In this document: positions 51,208 to 60,003 of the stretch, in pieces | How the letters are laid out: each line of letters opens with the position of its first letter | How positions within the stretch are numbered: position 1 is the first letter of the stretch | Source: Ciceribacter sichuanensis | GTDB lineage: Bacteria > Pseudomonadota > Alphaproteobacteria > Rhizobiales > Rhizobiaceae | Length of the DNA: 64,000 bases | Direction: 5' to 3' | Assembly (NCBI RefSeq): GCF_024055605.1 | Contig: NZ_JAMXLX010000012.1 | Span: forward strand, 42,277-106,276 | Notes under the pieces: generated by a model | Seen by the model: the letters and a program-made list of their open reading frames with translations, nothing else | Databases searched by the model: none | What the model was told of the DNA's origin: nothing | Translations under genes and position numbers: made by a program

Positions 51208-52686
51208 ATGACGACGATGGCATTGACGGCTCCGGCGTTCGGCCGGCTGTTCTCGCGTATCGACAGTGCGCCGCAGCCTCACGCACGGGACACGCAGCTG
51301 CTGCTCGAGAGCTGGTCCGGGGCGAAAGCAGACCGGTTGGCGCCTGGCCTTTTAGACCTCGAAACGATGATGCCGGGTGCCTTGCTGATCTTCGTTAAGG
51401 AAGAGGGGCGCAGGGACTATCGGCTTCGTATGGGCGAGCAATTCGCGAGGCGGCTTCTGGGCAGATTGCATGAAGGTGAGCGCTTGTCGCAGGCGCCTTA
51501 CAGGCGCAATGCCGCCCGTTGCCGCCGCGTCTTCGATAAGGTCATCCAAACCGGGGAGCCTTTGCTTGTGGAATTTACGGCGGAACAGGGTAACGGGGAT
51601 GCCATTCTGGCCTACGAACTGCTCGCCCTTCCATTATCCGGGAGTGGAGACGCGCTTGAGGCGGTGGCTGTTGGCGTTTCCTGGAGATCGGGTCTGCGGG
51701 CCGTGCCGGCAATCAATGGGCGTCAGTGGAATTCTCGCGCGCCGAAGGTGTTTGCTTTCGCGCGTGACGAGTCCCTCGCGAAAGCGATTGCCCGTTCCCT
51801 CCGGCTCGAACTTGCGCCTCTTGAGGAGCGCGAATTCGAAGACGGCGAGCACAAGGCCCGGCCCCTGGTCGATGTATCGGGACAGGATGCCTTCATCATC
51901 GCCAGTCTCCATCGCGATGAAAGGCAATCTGTCAATGACCGACTTTGCCGGCTGCTCTTCTTCATCGGCACGCTCAAGACTAACGGGGCGGCCCGCGTCG
52001 TGGCGGTGATCCCGTATCTTTGTTACCAGCGCAAGGATCGGCAGACGAAGCCATACGATCCGCTGACCTCGCGGTATGTCGCGCAGCTCCTCGAAGCGGT
52101 CGGTGCTGATCAGGTGATCACGATGGAGGCGCATAATATCGCCGCATTGCAGAACGGTTTCCGGTGTACGTTGATCCACCTCGAAAGCCATGATGCCTTT
52201 GCCCACCACCTTGTGGCGCGACTTCACGGTAGCGACGTCACGGTCGTGGCGCCGGATATGGGGGCCGCGAAACGGGCCGAGGCGTTTCGAACGGCACTGG
52301 AGAGCCATCTGGGCAGACCGGTCGAGAAAGCTTTCATGGAGAAGCAGCGCTCCATGGGCGTGGTCACGGGAGACCTTTTTGCCGGTAACGTCGCCGGCCG
52401 CAGGGTCGTCGTTTTCGATGACATGATCAGTTCCGGAACGACCATGATGCGCGCCGCCGAGGCGTGCCGGCAGCGCGGCGCGATCGACGCTCTTCTGGCT
52501 GCAACACACGGCCTGTTCAGCGCCGGTGCTGCGGACACACTGTCCGATCCATTTATAAGCGCGATCTGCGTGGCAAATACAGTCGCTTGCGAAAAACAAA
52601 TCTCCCGCCTGGAGATCGTAGATGTTTCCGCGACCTTCGCCCGTGCAATGCTGGCGTCTTCGCCCCGCGCATTGCCTAAACCCTAG
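51208..52686 (+). CDS. PAS_5-like domain fused to ribose-phosphate pyrophosphokinase
   Basis: 492 residues. About 45-165 looks like the alphaproteobacterial PAS_5 domain (D-L-E-T-M-M-P-G-A-L-L-I-F, R-L-x-G, R-R-V-F-D). From about 178 to the end it is PRPP-synthetase-like: F-x-D-G-E, P-Y-L-C-Y-Q-R-K-D-R flexible loop (~269-278), H309 in E-A-H-N, and the PRPP loop V-V-F-D-D-M-I-S-S-G-T-T (401-412). Housekeeping Prs is about 310 residues and lacks the PAS part. The fusion suggests a synthetase gated by redox or ligand; FNR-box control is inferred. Confidence 0.8.
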   Translation: MTTMALTAPAFGRLFSRIDSAPQPHARDTQLLLESWSGAKADRLAPGLLDLETMMPGALLIFVKEEGRRDYRLRMGEQFARRLLGRLHEGERLSQAPYRRNAARCRRVFDKVIQTGEPLLVEFTAEQGNGDAILAYELLALPLSGSGDALEAVAVGVSWRSGLRAVPAINGRQWNSRAPKVFAFARDESLAKAIARSLRLELAPLEEREFEDGEHKARPLVDVSGQDAFIIASLHRDERQSVNDRLCRLLFFIGTLKTNGAARVVAVIPYLCYQRKDRQTKPYDPLTSRYVAQLLEAVGADQVITMEAHNIAALQNGFRCTLIHLESHDAFAHHLVARLHGSDVTVVAPDMGAAKRAEAFRTALESHLGRPVEKAFMEKQRSMGVVTGDLFAGNVAGRRVVVFDDMISSGTTMMRAAEACRQRGAIDALLAATHGLFSAGAADTLSDPFISAICVANTVACEKQISRLEIVDVSATFARAMLASSPRALPKP

Positions 52687-52921
52687 AGTATCCGGCGGGA
52701 ACCAAGTCGCCCTCCATGCTCTGTCTTTTTGTTTTCTCACAATTCCGGACGCAAGACCGGTTCCTGCTTTTGGTGGAATTGCTCCGCTCGACAATTTCTC
52801 CCATCCTCGGCCCGCCCGCCGTGCTTGAGGTCAGCCAGAGATCCACCAAAGGGATTAGCTGGCAATCGGGTTAGCGCCCATACTCGCTACTTCTATTCGT
52901 CGATGGGTTCCCGGGGCGCGG

Positions 52922-52935
52922 TTGACATGGATCAA
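52922..52935. promoter_or_regulatory. FNR/FixK-type box upstream of the regulator gene
   Basis: TTGACATGGATCAA, half-sites TTGAC and ATCAA with N4, 78 bp before the Crp/Fnr gene; suggests autoregulation. The rest of 52687-53012 shows nothing else. Confidence 0.75.
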
Positions 52936-53012
52936 TGCCACGCCTCAAGATTGAACGCACTCGTTAACGCTTGGAAATGACTGGGTAGAGGCACTTCTTT
53001 GAGGAGGGGAGC

Positions 53013-53834
53013 ATGCCAGGCAGTTCAGTCACGATAAGGGCGTTCGCATCGCCCTCCGGAAGCCGAAACATGCCCGACCTCAACTGCTGCGATGACTTGC
53101 AGCGGAGTGTGAGTTGCATAGGTCGCACGAAAAATTACGAAGCTGGAAGCACCCTGATAGCGGAGGGCGATGAGCCGACAATTGTCGGCCATGTTGTTTC
53201 CGGAGTGGTGCGCATAACGCAAACCCTTGACGACGGCCGTCAGCAGATTGTGGGACTTGCCATAAAGGGCGAATTTTTCGGGCATTTCTTTCGCAGCGGC
53301 AGCACTTTCCTGTATGAGGCCGCAACAGACGTGACGGCTTGCGTTTATGCCCAGAGCGCCTTTGAGGCGATGATGGCCAGAGATCACGATGTAGAACACA
53401 TGGTCATGATGGGTCTGCTGCGCGACCTTGAGGTCAGCCGGGAATGGATGATGGTTCTCGGTTGCCAGAACACTCTTGAACGTGTCGTCAGCTTCATGCT
53501 CCATATTCGAAGGCGGATGAGAATGGTGGGACTGGCTGGCGATGACCATGTCATCGAGTTTCCCATCGGACGCCGTGATATCGCCGGCTATCTGGGCACG
53601 ACCGTAGAGACGATCAGCAGGCATATCCAGACGCTTGCCCGCCAACGGATCATCGGCATCATGGACAAGTCCCATTTCGAGATTCTCAACCTTGGGCGCC
53701 TGCAGACACTTTCCAAACAGCATTGGGAGGAGTGGCGGAAGGAGCACTCGTTGCCGGGGGAGCATAAGCCCGCGGTGACCGAATTCAGCCCGGCTACAGG
53801 CTCCCGGCGGGCCGGCGAAGCGGCTTCGAAGTGA
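53013..53834 (+). CDS. Crp/Fnr-family regulator (FNR/FixK-type recognition helix)
   Basis: 273 residues from ATG 53013, after GAGGGGAG. A cyclic-nucleotide-type sensor fold (V-V-S-G-V-V-R-I, G-E-F-F-G), a dimerisation helix, then a winged helix with I-G-R-R-D-I-A-G-Y-L-G-T-T-V-E-T-I-S-R-H-I. The E-T-I-S-R recognition sequence is the FNR type that reads TTGAT-like half-sites. Cysteines at 25, 26 and 35 do not match the FNR C-x2-C-x5-C spacing, so Fe-S sensing is uncertain. Likely controller of the surrounding boxes. Confidence 0.87.
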   Translation: MPGSSVTIRAFASPSGSRNMPDLNCCDDLQRSVSCIGRTKNYEAGSTLIAEGDEPTIVGHVVSGVVRITQTLDDGRQQIVGLAIKGEFFGHFFRSGSTFLYEAATDVTACVYAQSAFEAMMARDHDVEHMVMMGLLRDLEVSREWMMVLGCQNTLERVVSFMLHIRRRMRMVGLAGDDHVIEFPIGRRDIAGYLGTTVETISRHIQTLARQRIIGIMDKSHFEILNLGRLQTLSKQHWEEWRKEHSLPGEHKPAVTEFSPATGSRRAGEAASK

Positions 53835-53940
53835 GCGCCGGCGCGGTACGTTCGCAGCCGCCTTGCGCTTTCAGCTTGCGTGATCTGCGGAACGATGAAT
53901 CCCGACTTAAGTTTGAGAGGCAATCGACGAGCGGGCATCG

Positions 53941-53954
53941 TTGACGCGCGTCAA
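53941..53954. promoter_or_regulatory. FNR/FixK-type box upstream of the acyl-CoA synthetase operon
   Basis: TTGACGCGCGTCAA, a perfect TTGAC-N4-GTCAA palindrome about 175 bp before the ATG at 54130. Confidence 0.75.
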
Positions 53955-54129
53955 TGCCCCCGCGCCGAGTGCGCCTTACGAATGACAGAGGCGAAGACTA
54001 TCCGCCGGAACCTGTCATTGGCGAACCTTGGTGAGAGGTTTTCGAAGTGGCGAACCCTTGAAGTTTCCCTGGTTCTTGCCGGTCGCAATAGTCGTCTGCG
54101 TCAGTTTTTTTCACGAGCGGGAGGGCTCG

Positions 54130-55878
54130 ATGGAAGTAATCCGCAAGAGCGATGCCTCGAAGCAGTTCGCTAATTTGCAGGACTATGCGGAGTACTGTGC
54201 GTCCTTCCGATGGGAGGATGCGGAGGCGCTGCTTGACGGGTTTCCCGGCAACAGTCTGAACATCGCGTTTCAGGCCGTCGACCGTCACGTTATCCATGGG
54301 CATGGCGACAAGACGGCGATACGATGGATGTCCAAAGAGGGCGTGCGTCGGGATTTCTCCTATCTCGAATTGCAGCGCGAGACCTCTCGCTTCGCCAATG
54401 TACTGAGCCGTCTCGGGACAGCCAGGGGCGAGCGGGTGTTCTCCCTGCTCGGCCGGGTGCCGGAACTCTACATTGCGGCCCTTGGTACCCTCAAATACGG
54501 TGCCGTTTTCTGTCCGCTGTTTTCCGCCTTCGGTCCCGAACCGATCAAGGCGCGCATGACGATTGGCGATGCACGTGTTCTTGTGACGTCGCATGCGCTC
54601 TACAGAAAGAAGATTGCACCCTGGCGCCACGAACTGAAGGATCTCCGCGCCCTCCTGCTGATCGGAGGCGAGGGGCAGTACGAAATGGGGAGCCATGATT
54701 TAGGTGCCTTGATGGCAGATGCGGACGCCGATTTCGACGTGGCCGAGACCGGTCCGGAAGACATGGCGTTGCTGCATTTCACGTCCGGTACCACCGGTCG
54801 GCCAAAGGGTGCCGTCCATGTCCACCGGGCGGTCGTGGCGCACAACATGACCGGCCGTCTTGCGCTCGACCTCCACCCGGACGACGTCTTCTGGTGTACG
54901 GCAGACCCGGGCTGGGTGACCGGCACCTCCTACGGCATCGTTTCGCCATTGACCAACGGCGTTACCATGATTGTCGACGAGGCGGAATTCGATGCGGGTC
55001 GCTGGTACGGTATTCTGGAAAGCGAGAAGGTCACGGTCTGGTATACGGCGCCCACCGCCATCCGCATGTTGATGAAAGCCGGCCCGGACCTGGCGAGAGA
55101 ATACGACCTTTCCAGGCTGCGTTTCCTTGCCAGCGTCGGTGAACCGCTCAATCCGGAGGCGGTGATCTGGGGCGACAGGACGTTGGGCAAGCCGTTTCAC
55201 GATAACTGGTGGCAGACGGAGACCGGCGGCATCATGATTGCCAATTACGCGTCGATGGACGTCAAACCGGGTTCCATGGGAAAGCCGCTCCCCGGCATCG
55301 CGGCGGGGATTGTCGGCCGTCACGATGGCGGCGTGCACGAGATCGCAGAACCGATGACGATCGGCCAACTGGCGTTGAAGCCGGGCTGGCCGTCGATGAT
55401 GCGGGCCTATCTCCACGAAGACGAGCGCTACCGCAAATGCTTCGTCGACGGATGGTATCTGAGCGGCGACCTGGCGATGCGGGACGACGATGGCTATTTC
55501 TGGTTTGTCGGGCGCGACGATGACGTCATCAAGAGCGCCGGCCACCTGATCGGCCCGTTCGAAGTGGAAAGCGCGCTGATGGAGCACCCCGCCGTTGCCG
55601 AGGCGGCCGTGATCGGAATACCGGACGACACGATCGGCGAGGTGGTCAAGGCATTTGTTGCCCTGAAGCCCGGCTATAAAGGCAACGAGGAACTCATGCT
55701 CGACCTCCTGGGCCATGCACGAAAGCGCCTGGGACCCGCCGTCGCACCGAAGGATATCGCCTTCAGAAGCAACCTGCCGAAGACCCGTTCCGGCAAGATC
55801 ATGCGCCGGCTGCTCAGGGCGCGGGAACTGGGGCTGCCGGAAGGCGATATCTCGACGCTTGAGAGTGACGAACGATGA
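54130..55878 (+). CDS. AMP-forming acyl-CoA synthetase (AcsA-like)
   Basis: 582 residues from ATG 54130, preceded by GGGAGGG; the frame extends upstream without family likeness. Adenylation motifs: F-T-S-G-T-T-G-R-P-K-G-A-V-H, W-W-Q-T-E-T-G-G, Y-L-S-G-D-L, G-R-x-D-D-V-I-K-S-A-G-H-x-I-G-P, and the C-terminal Lys in T-R-S-G-K-I-M-R-R. Closest to the acetate/propionate CoA ligase group. First gene of an operon with E1, E2 and ACP genes; ATGA overlap with the next. Confidence 0.87.
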   Translation: MEVIRKSDASKQFANLQDYAEYCASFRWEDAEALLDGFPGNSLNIAFQAVDRHVIHGHGDKTAIRWMSKEGVRRDFSYLELQRETSRFANVLSRLGTARGERVFSLLGRVPELYIAALGTLKYGAVFCPLFSAFGPEPIKARMTIGDARVLVTSHALYRKKIAPWRHELKDLRALLLIGGEGQYEMGSHDLGALMADADADFDVAETGPEDMALLHFTSGTTGRPKGAVHVHRAVVAHNMTGRLALDLHPDDVFWCTADPGWVTGTSYGIVSPLTNGVTMIVDEAEFDAGRWYGILESEKVTVWYTAPTAIRMLMKAGPDLAREYDLSRLRFLASVGEPLNPEAVIWGDRTLGKPFHDNWWQTETGGIMIANYASMDVKPGSMGKPLPGIAAGIVGRHDGGVHEIAEPMTIGQLALKPGWPSMMRAYLHEDERYRKCFVDGWYLSGDLAMRDDDGYFWFVGRDDDVIKSAGHLIGPFEVESALMEHPAVAEAAVIGIPDDTIGEVVKAFVALKPGYKGNEELMLDLLGHARKRLGPAVAPKDIAFRSNLPKTRSGKIMRRLLRARELGLPEGDISTLESDER

Positions 55879-57878
55879 CCGGGCGCCCACTGAAACCCCA
55901 TCTGACACGCGGGCACGTCCTCGAACTGCTCGCACAGATGATCCGCATACGCCGCTTCGAGGACAAATGCGCTGAACTCTATACGGAGGAAAAGATCCGT
56001 GGCTTCCTCCATCTCTATGATGGCGAGGAAGCGATCGCGGCCGGCATCATCCCTGTCCTGGGGAAGGAGGATCGCGTCGTCGCAACCTATCGCGAGCACG
56101 GCCATGCGCTGATGCGCGGCCTGCCGATGAAAACGGTAATGGCGGAAATGTATGGCAAGCTGGAAGGCTGTTCCGGCGGGCGCGGCGGCTCCATGCACCT
56201 GTTTTCAGCCGCTGCCAATTTCTACGGCGGAAACGCGATTGTCGGCGGTGGCCTGCCGCTCGCCGCCGGTCTGGCGCTGGCCGACAAGATGCGCGGAGAC
56301 GACCATGTCACGGCCTGTTTCTTCGGCGAGGGCGCGGTTGCCGAGGGTGAATTTCATGAAAGCCTCAATATCGCGGCGCTCTGGCATTTGCCGGTCCTCT
56401 TTGTCTGCGAAAACAATCGATATGCCATGGGCACCGCATTGGAGCGTTCGGAGTCGGTTGTCGACATTCACAGGAAGGCCGAAAGCTACGGGTTGATTAG
56501 CGAAGTCGTTGACGGAATGGACGTCGTCGCGGTGGAGGCGGCAGCCAGGCGAGCATTGGAGACGATCCGCGAGGTGGGCGAACCCTATTTTCTCGAATGC
56601 CACACCTACCGCTTTCGTGCCCATTCGATGTTCGATGCCCAGCTCTACCGGCCGAAGGAGGAGGTCGAGCAATGGCGGAACAAGGGGCCGATCGTCCGCT
56701 TCCAGTCATGGTTGTTGGATAACGGCATCATTCATTCCGGCGATGTCGAAAGGATCACCGCGGAGGTTGATGCCGAAATCGCCGAGGCCGTCGCCTATGC
56801 GGAAAGCGGAAGTCTCGAACCCGTCGACAGCCTCGGCCGGCATGTGGTGGCCTCCGTCCGTCCGGCCTCTCCGCCAAGGATCGAGCCCACTGGCCCTCCG
56901 GTGGAAACGACCTATCGCGAGGCGGTGAAGATGGCGATCGAAGATGCCCTGGACCGTGACAACAGGACCTTCCTGATGGGAGAGGATGTCGGCATGTATG
57001 GCGGTTGTTACGCCGTCAGCAAGGGGCTCCTGGAGAAATACGGTCCGGAACGCATCCGGGACACGCCGCTTTCGGAGTCCGGGTTCACCGGCGCGGGCAT
57101 TGGCGCGGCCGTCGCCGGAATGCGCCCGATCGTTGAAGTCATGACGGTCAACTTCTCGATGCTGGCTCTGGATCAGATCCTCAATACGGCTGCGACCCTT
57201 CGGCATATGTCGAATGGCCAGTTCGGTGTTCCGCTGGTAATCCGTATGGCCACGGGGGCGGGCCGGCAGCTGGCGGCCCAGCATTCCCACAGCCTCGAAG
57301 GTTGGTATGCGCATATACCGGGCATCCGCGTCCTGACGCCGGCGACATTGGAAGATGCGCGCGGGATGCTCTGGACCGCCCTTGAAGATCCGGACCCGGT
57401 CCTGATCTTTGAGAATGTCATGCTCTACAATCGTAGCGGCCCCCTTGCTCCCAATGCCGGACCGGTCGACATCAGCCGCGCCGCCATTCGCAGGGAGGGC
57501 CGCGACGTTTCACTCATCACCTATGGCGGGTCGCTGTTCAAGACACTCGATGCCGCCGCGGAACTGGAGGCCGCCGGCCTGTCGGCGGAAGTTGTCGATC
57601 TTCGTAGCCTGAGGCCGCTCGACGAGGTGACGATCCTTGCCTCTGTAGCGAAGACCCGCCGAGCCATGATCGTCGACGAGGGCTGGCGTTCGGGCAGTCT
57701 CTCGGCGGAAATCGGCATGCGGATTGCCGAAAAATGTTTCTACGATCTCGATGCGCCGATTTCCCGGCTCTGCAGCGAGGAAGTGCCAATTCCCTATGCG
57801 AGGCATCTCGAGGAGGCGGCGATCCCGCAGACGAACCGGATTGTCGCCGCCGTCCGCGCAATGTTCGGGAAGGCGTGA
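55875..57878 (+). CDS. 2-Oxoacid/acetoin dehydrogenase E1, fused alpha and beta subunits
   Basis: 667 residues. Residues 1-330 are E1 alpha: R-I-R-R-F-E-D-K start, Y-R-E-H-G-H-A-L, and the thiamine-diphosphate motif as G-E-G-x(26)-N-N rather than G-D-G. Residues 350-667 are E1 beta: F-L-M-G-E-D-V-G, D-T-P-L-S-E-S-G-F-T-G-A-G-I-G-A-A. The usual two genes are one here. It would decarboxylate a 2-oxoacid or acetoin and pass the acyl group to E2. Operon-coupled on both sides. Confidence 0.85.
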   Translation: MTGRPLKPHLTRGHVLELLAQMIRIRRFEDKCAELYTEEKIRGFLHLYDGEEAIAAGIIPVLGKEDRVVATYREHGHALMRGLPMKTVMAEMYGKLEGCSGGRGGSMHLFSAAANFYGGNAIVGGGLPLAAGLALADKMRGDDHVTACFFGEGAVAEGEFHESLNIAALWHLPVLFVCENNRYAMGTALERSESVVDIHRKAESYGLISEVVDGMDVVAVEAAARRALETIREVGEPYFLECHTYRFRAHSMFDAQLYRPKEEVEQWRNKGPIVRFQSWLLDNGIIHSGDVERITAEVDAEIAEAVAYAESGSLEPVDSLGRHVVASVRPASPPRIEPTGPPVETTYREAVKMAIEDALDRDNRTFLMGEDVGMYGGCYAVSKGLLEKYGPERIRDTPLSESGFTGAGIGAAVAGMRPIVEVMTVNFSMLALDQILNTAATLRHMSNGQFGVPLVIRMATGAGRQLAAQHSHSLEGWYAHIPGIRVLTPATLEDARGMLWTALEDPDPVLIFENVMLYNRSGPLAPNAGPVDISRAAIRREGRDVSLITYGGSLFKTLDAAAELEAAGLSAEVVDLRSLRPLDEVTILASVAKTRRAMIVDEGWRSGSLSAEIGMRIAEKCFYDLDAPISRLCSEEVPIPYARHLEEAAIPQTNRIVAAVRAMFGKA

Positions 57879-57880
57879 CG

Positions 57881-59086
57881 ATGGCCGAGTTTCTGATGCC
57901 TTCGCTGGGTGCGGACATGCAGGCCGGAACGCTCGTCGAATGGCTGGTCGCGCCCGGAACAGCCCTGCGGCGGGGCGATGTCATAGCCGTGGTCGAAACC
58001 GAGAAAGGGGCGATCGAGATCGAGAATTTCGAGGACGGCATCTTTGAAGGCCCCATGGTGGATATCGGGGCAAGGGTACCTGTCGGGACACCGATTGCGC
58101 GTATCCATCGCACGCACGAGGAGGCGGTGTCGGGCGAGCCGGCACGTCCAGCGGCGACGGCGGGCAAGGGGCAGGAACCGGCAAGCGGACAGGAGGCGAG
58201 CGCCGCGCCCGTTACAGTCGTGCCGTTCGCGCCCGTGGCCGGTTCCGGCGGACAAAGGGTTCGTGCCTCGCCCGCGGCCCGGCGATATGCAGCCGAGCAT
58301 GGGATAGACCTTGTCTCGGTCCGCGGCAGCGGACTGCATGGCGAAATCCAGCTCGGCGATGTCGAAGGTATGCGAGCACCCACACCTCCTGCCGAAGCTG
58401 CGCCGGCACAGGCTCTCCGGCCAATGGAGGGAATGCGAGCGGCTATTGCGGCGGCCATGGCCCGATCGAAACGTGAAATCCCGCACTACTACCTGGAGCA
58501 TTCCGTCGACCTGACTGCAGCCGAAGCCTGGGTCGCTGACTTCAACACCCGGCGTGACCCGGAGGAACGCCTGGTCGTCGGGGCGCTTTTCGTGAAGGCC
58601 GTAGCGCTCTCGATCCGGAAATTCCCGGAATTCAACGGGCATTTCATCGATGGAATTTTCCGGCAAAGCCCGGTTGTTCACGCCGGCCTGGCGATCAATA
58701 TCCGTGGCACCGGCCTCGTCGCGCCCGCCATCCATGATGCCGACGCCCTTGGTGTTCCCGAATTGATGGCTGCCATGCGCGACCTTATCGCGCGGGTAAG
58801 GGCGGGCCGTTTCCGCGCATCCGAATTGTCAGATCCCACCATCACGATCTCCAGCCTCGGCGATCGCGGAGTGGCGACGCTTTACGGCGTCATCTATCCG
58901 CCCCAGGTGGCGATTGTGGGTTTCGGAACGCCGATGACCGAAGTCCGGGCAGTTCAGGGTCTTATCGGCCCGCGCACCGTCGTACACATGACCCTTGCCG
59001 GCGACCATCGGGTGAATGACGGCCATCGCGGCGCACTCTTTCTTTCCCACATAGACCATCTTCTGCAAAAGCCGGAGGGATTATGA
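57881..59086 (+). CDS. Dihydrolipoamide acyltransferase E2
   Basis: 401 residues from ATG 57881. One lipoyl domain with Lys42 (V-E-T-E-K-G-A), an Ala/Pro/Gly-rich linker, an E1/E3-binding domain (R-A-S-P-A-A-R-R-Y-A, G-S-G-L-H-G-E-I), and the catalytic domain with active site A-G-D-H-R-V-N-D-G near the C-terminus. It transfers acyl groups from lipoate to CoA or another thiol. No E3 gene adjoins. Stop overlaps the ACP start (ATGA). Confidence 0.88.
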   Translation: MAEFLMPSLGADMQAGTLVEWLVAPGTALRRGDVIAVVETEKGAIEIENFEDGIFEGPMVDIGARVPVGTPIARIHRTHEEAVSGEPARPAATAGKGQEPASGQEASAAPVTVVPFAPVAGSGGQRVRASPAARRYAAEHGIDLVSVRGSGLHGEIQLGDVEGMRAPTPPAEAAPAQALRPMEGMRAAIAAAMARSKREIPHYYLEHSVDLTAAEAWVADFNTRRDPEERLVVGALFVKAVALSIRKFPEFNGHFIDGIFRQSPVVHAGLAINIRGTGLVAPAIHDADALGVPELMAAMRDLIARVRAGRFRASELSDPTITISSLGDRGVATLYGVIYPPQVAIVGFGTPMTEVRAVQGLIGPRTVVHMTLAGDHRVNDGHRGALFLSHIDHLLQKPEGL

Positions 59087-59328
59087 CCAAGCAGGAACTG
59101 GAAGCGCTGCTCTCGGGTGCGCTTCGACATATAGCACCGGAGGTCGATCCACGAGAGATCGACAGGGACGGAGACCTGCGGGAAGAATTCGACATTGATT
59201 CCATCGACTTTCTCAACCTGATCGCAGTGTTGAGCAAGCGCTTTTCCCTTCCTGTCCCGGAGGACGACTATCCGAGGCTTCGAAGCTTCACAGGTATTGT
59301 CGACTATCTTGCGGAGAAGGTAGCCTAG
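59083..59328 (+). CDS. Acyl carrier protein
   Basis: 81 residues; phosphopantetheine site Ser40 in D-I-D-S-I-D-F-L. Acidic helices as in ACP. It is the last gene of the acyl-CoA synthetase/E1/E2 operon with ATGA overlap, well away from fab genes, so it is a specialised carrier rather than the fatty-acid-synthesis ACP. Confidence 0.88.
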   Translation: MTKQELEALLSGALRHIAPEVDPREIDRDGDLREEFDIDSIDFLNLIAVLSKRFSLPVPEDDYPRLRSFTGIVDYLAEKVA

Positions 59329-59330
59329 CT

Positions 59331-59355
59331 CCGGCACCTTTTTTCAAGGTGCCGG
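59331..59355. terminator. Bidirectional terminator-like hairpin between ACP and hsp20
   Basis: Perfect stem CCGGCACCTT / AAGGTGCCGG with a TTTTC loop, between converging genes. No external T-run. Confidence 0.65.
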
Positions 59356-59385
59356 AAAGGCCCTGGCAGCGAACCGCAAACTGTC

Positions 59386-59859
59386 TCACTTGACCTCGAT
59401 CTTGCGGGTTTCCTTTACAGCCTCGGCCGGCTTCGGGATCGTGACAGTCAGCACGCCGTTCTTGAAATCGGCCTTGACGCTTCCGGCATCGATCTCGAAG
59501 GGCAGGGTCATGGCCCGTTGGAAAGAGCCGGACGAGCGCTCGATCCGATGAAACTCCCGACCCTTGTCCTCCTTCTTTTCATCTTTTTCCGACATCTTCT
59601 CGCCCTTGATGAAGATGCGGTTGCCGCTGATCGAAACATCGATGTCTTTCTGTTCCACGCCGGGCAATTCGGCGGTGATGCAGATTTCCTTGTCGGTCTC
59701 GCTGACATTTGATCGAACGGCGAAACTCCCCGCAAGCGCCGGAAAACCTCGGTCAAAGTCGTCAAAGAGGCTGTCGATGCGCTTGCGAAGATCACCGAAC
59801 GGGCTTTCTACGCTTTCTTTTTCGCCCCACAGTGAGGGCAGCCAGCTACGATATGCCAT
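59386..59859 (-). CDS. Hsp20/alpha-crystallin small heat-shock protein
   Basis: 157 residues from ATG 59859 (MAYRSW). The alpha-crystallin domain (about 50-150) has V-S-E-T-D-K-E-I, A-E-L-P-G-V, G-N-R-I-F-I-K-G-E-K and the C-terminal G-V-L-T-V-T-I-P-K. ATP-independent holdase. Divergent from groEL with an FNR-type box between. Confidence 0.93.
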   Translation of the reverse strand: MAYRSWLPSLWGEKESVESPFGDLRKRIDSLFDDFDRGFPALAGSFAVRSNVSETDKEICITAELPGVEQKDIDVSISGNRIFIKGEKMSEKDEKKEDKGREFHRIERSSGSFQRAMTLPFEIDAGSVKADFKNGVLTVTIPKPAEAVKETRKIEVK

Positions 59860-59920
59860 GGTCCTATCTCCATTGATTTCGTGGCAAAGGGCAGGTTTCC
59901 AGCCCGGCCTGCGCGGTGCA

Positions 59921-59934
59921 TTGACGGCCATCAA
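59921..59934. promoter_or_regulatory. FNR/FixK-type box between hsp20 and groEL
   Basis: TTGACGGCCATCAA: TTGAC and ATCAA with N4, 62 bp upstream of hsp20 and 70 bp upstream of groEL, positioned to serve both. Confidence 0.75.
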
Positions 59935-60003
59935 GCGGGGCCGCCGGAGAAAGGGGTAAAAATCCCAAAGTCAGTCGCTGTCGAACCGGAGAAGTGGACC
60001 ATC

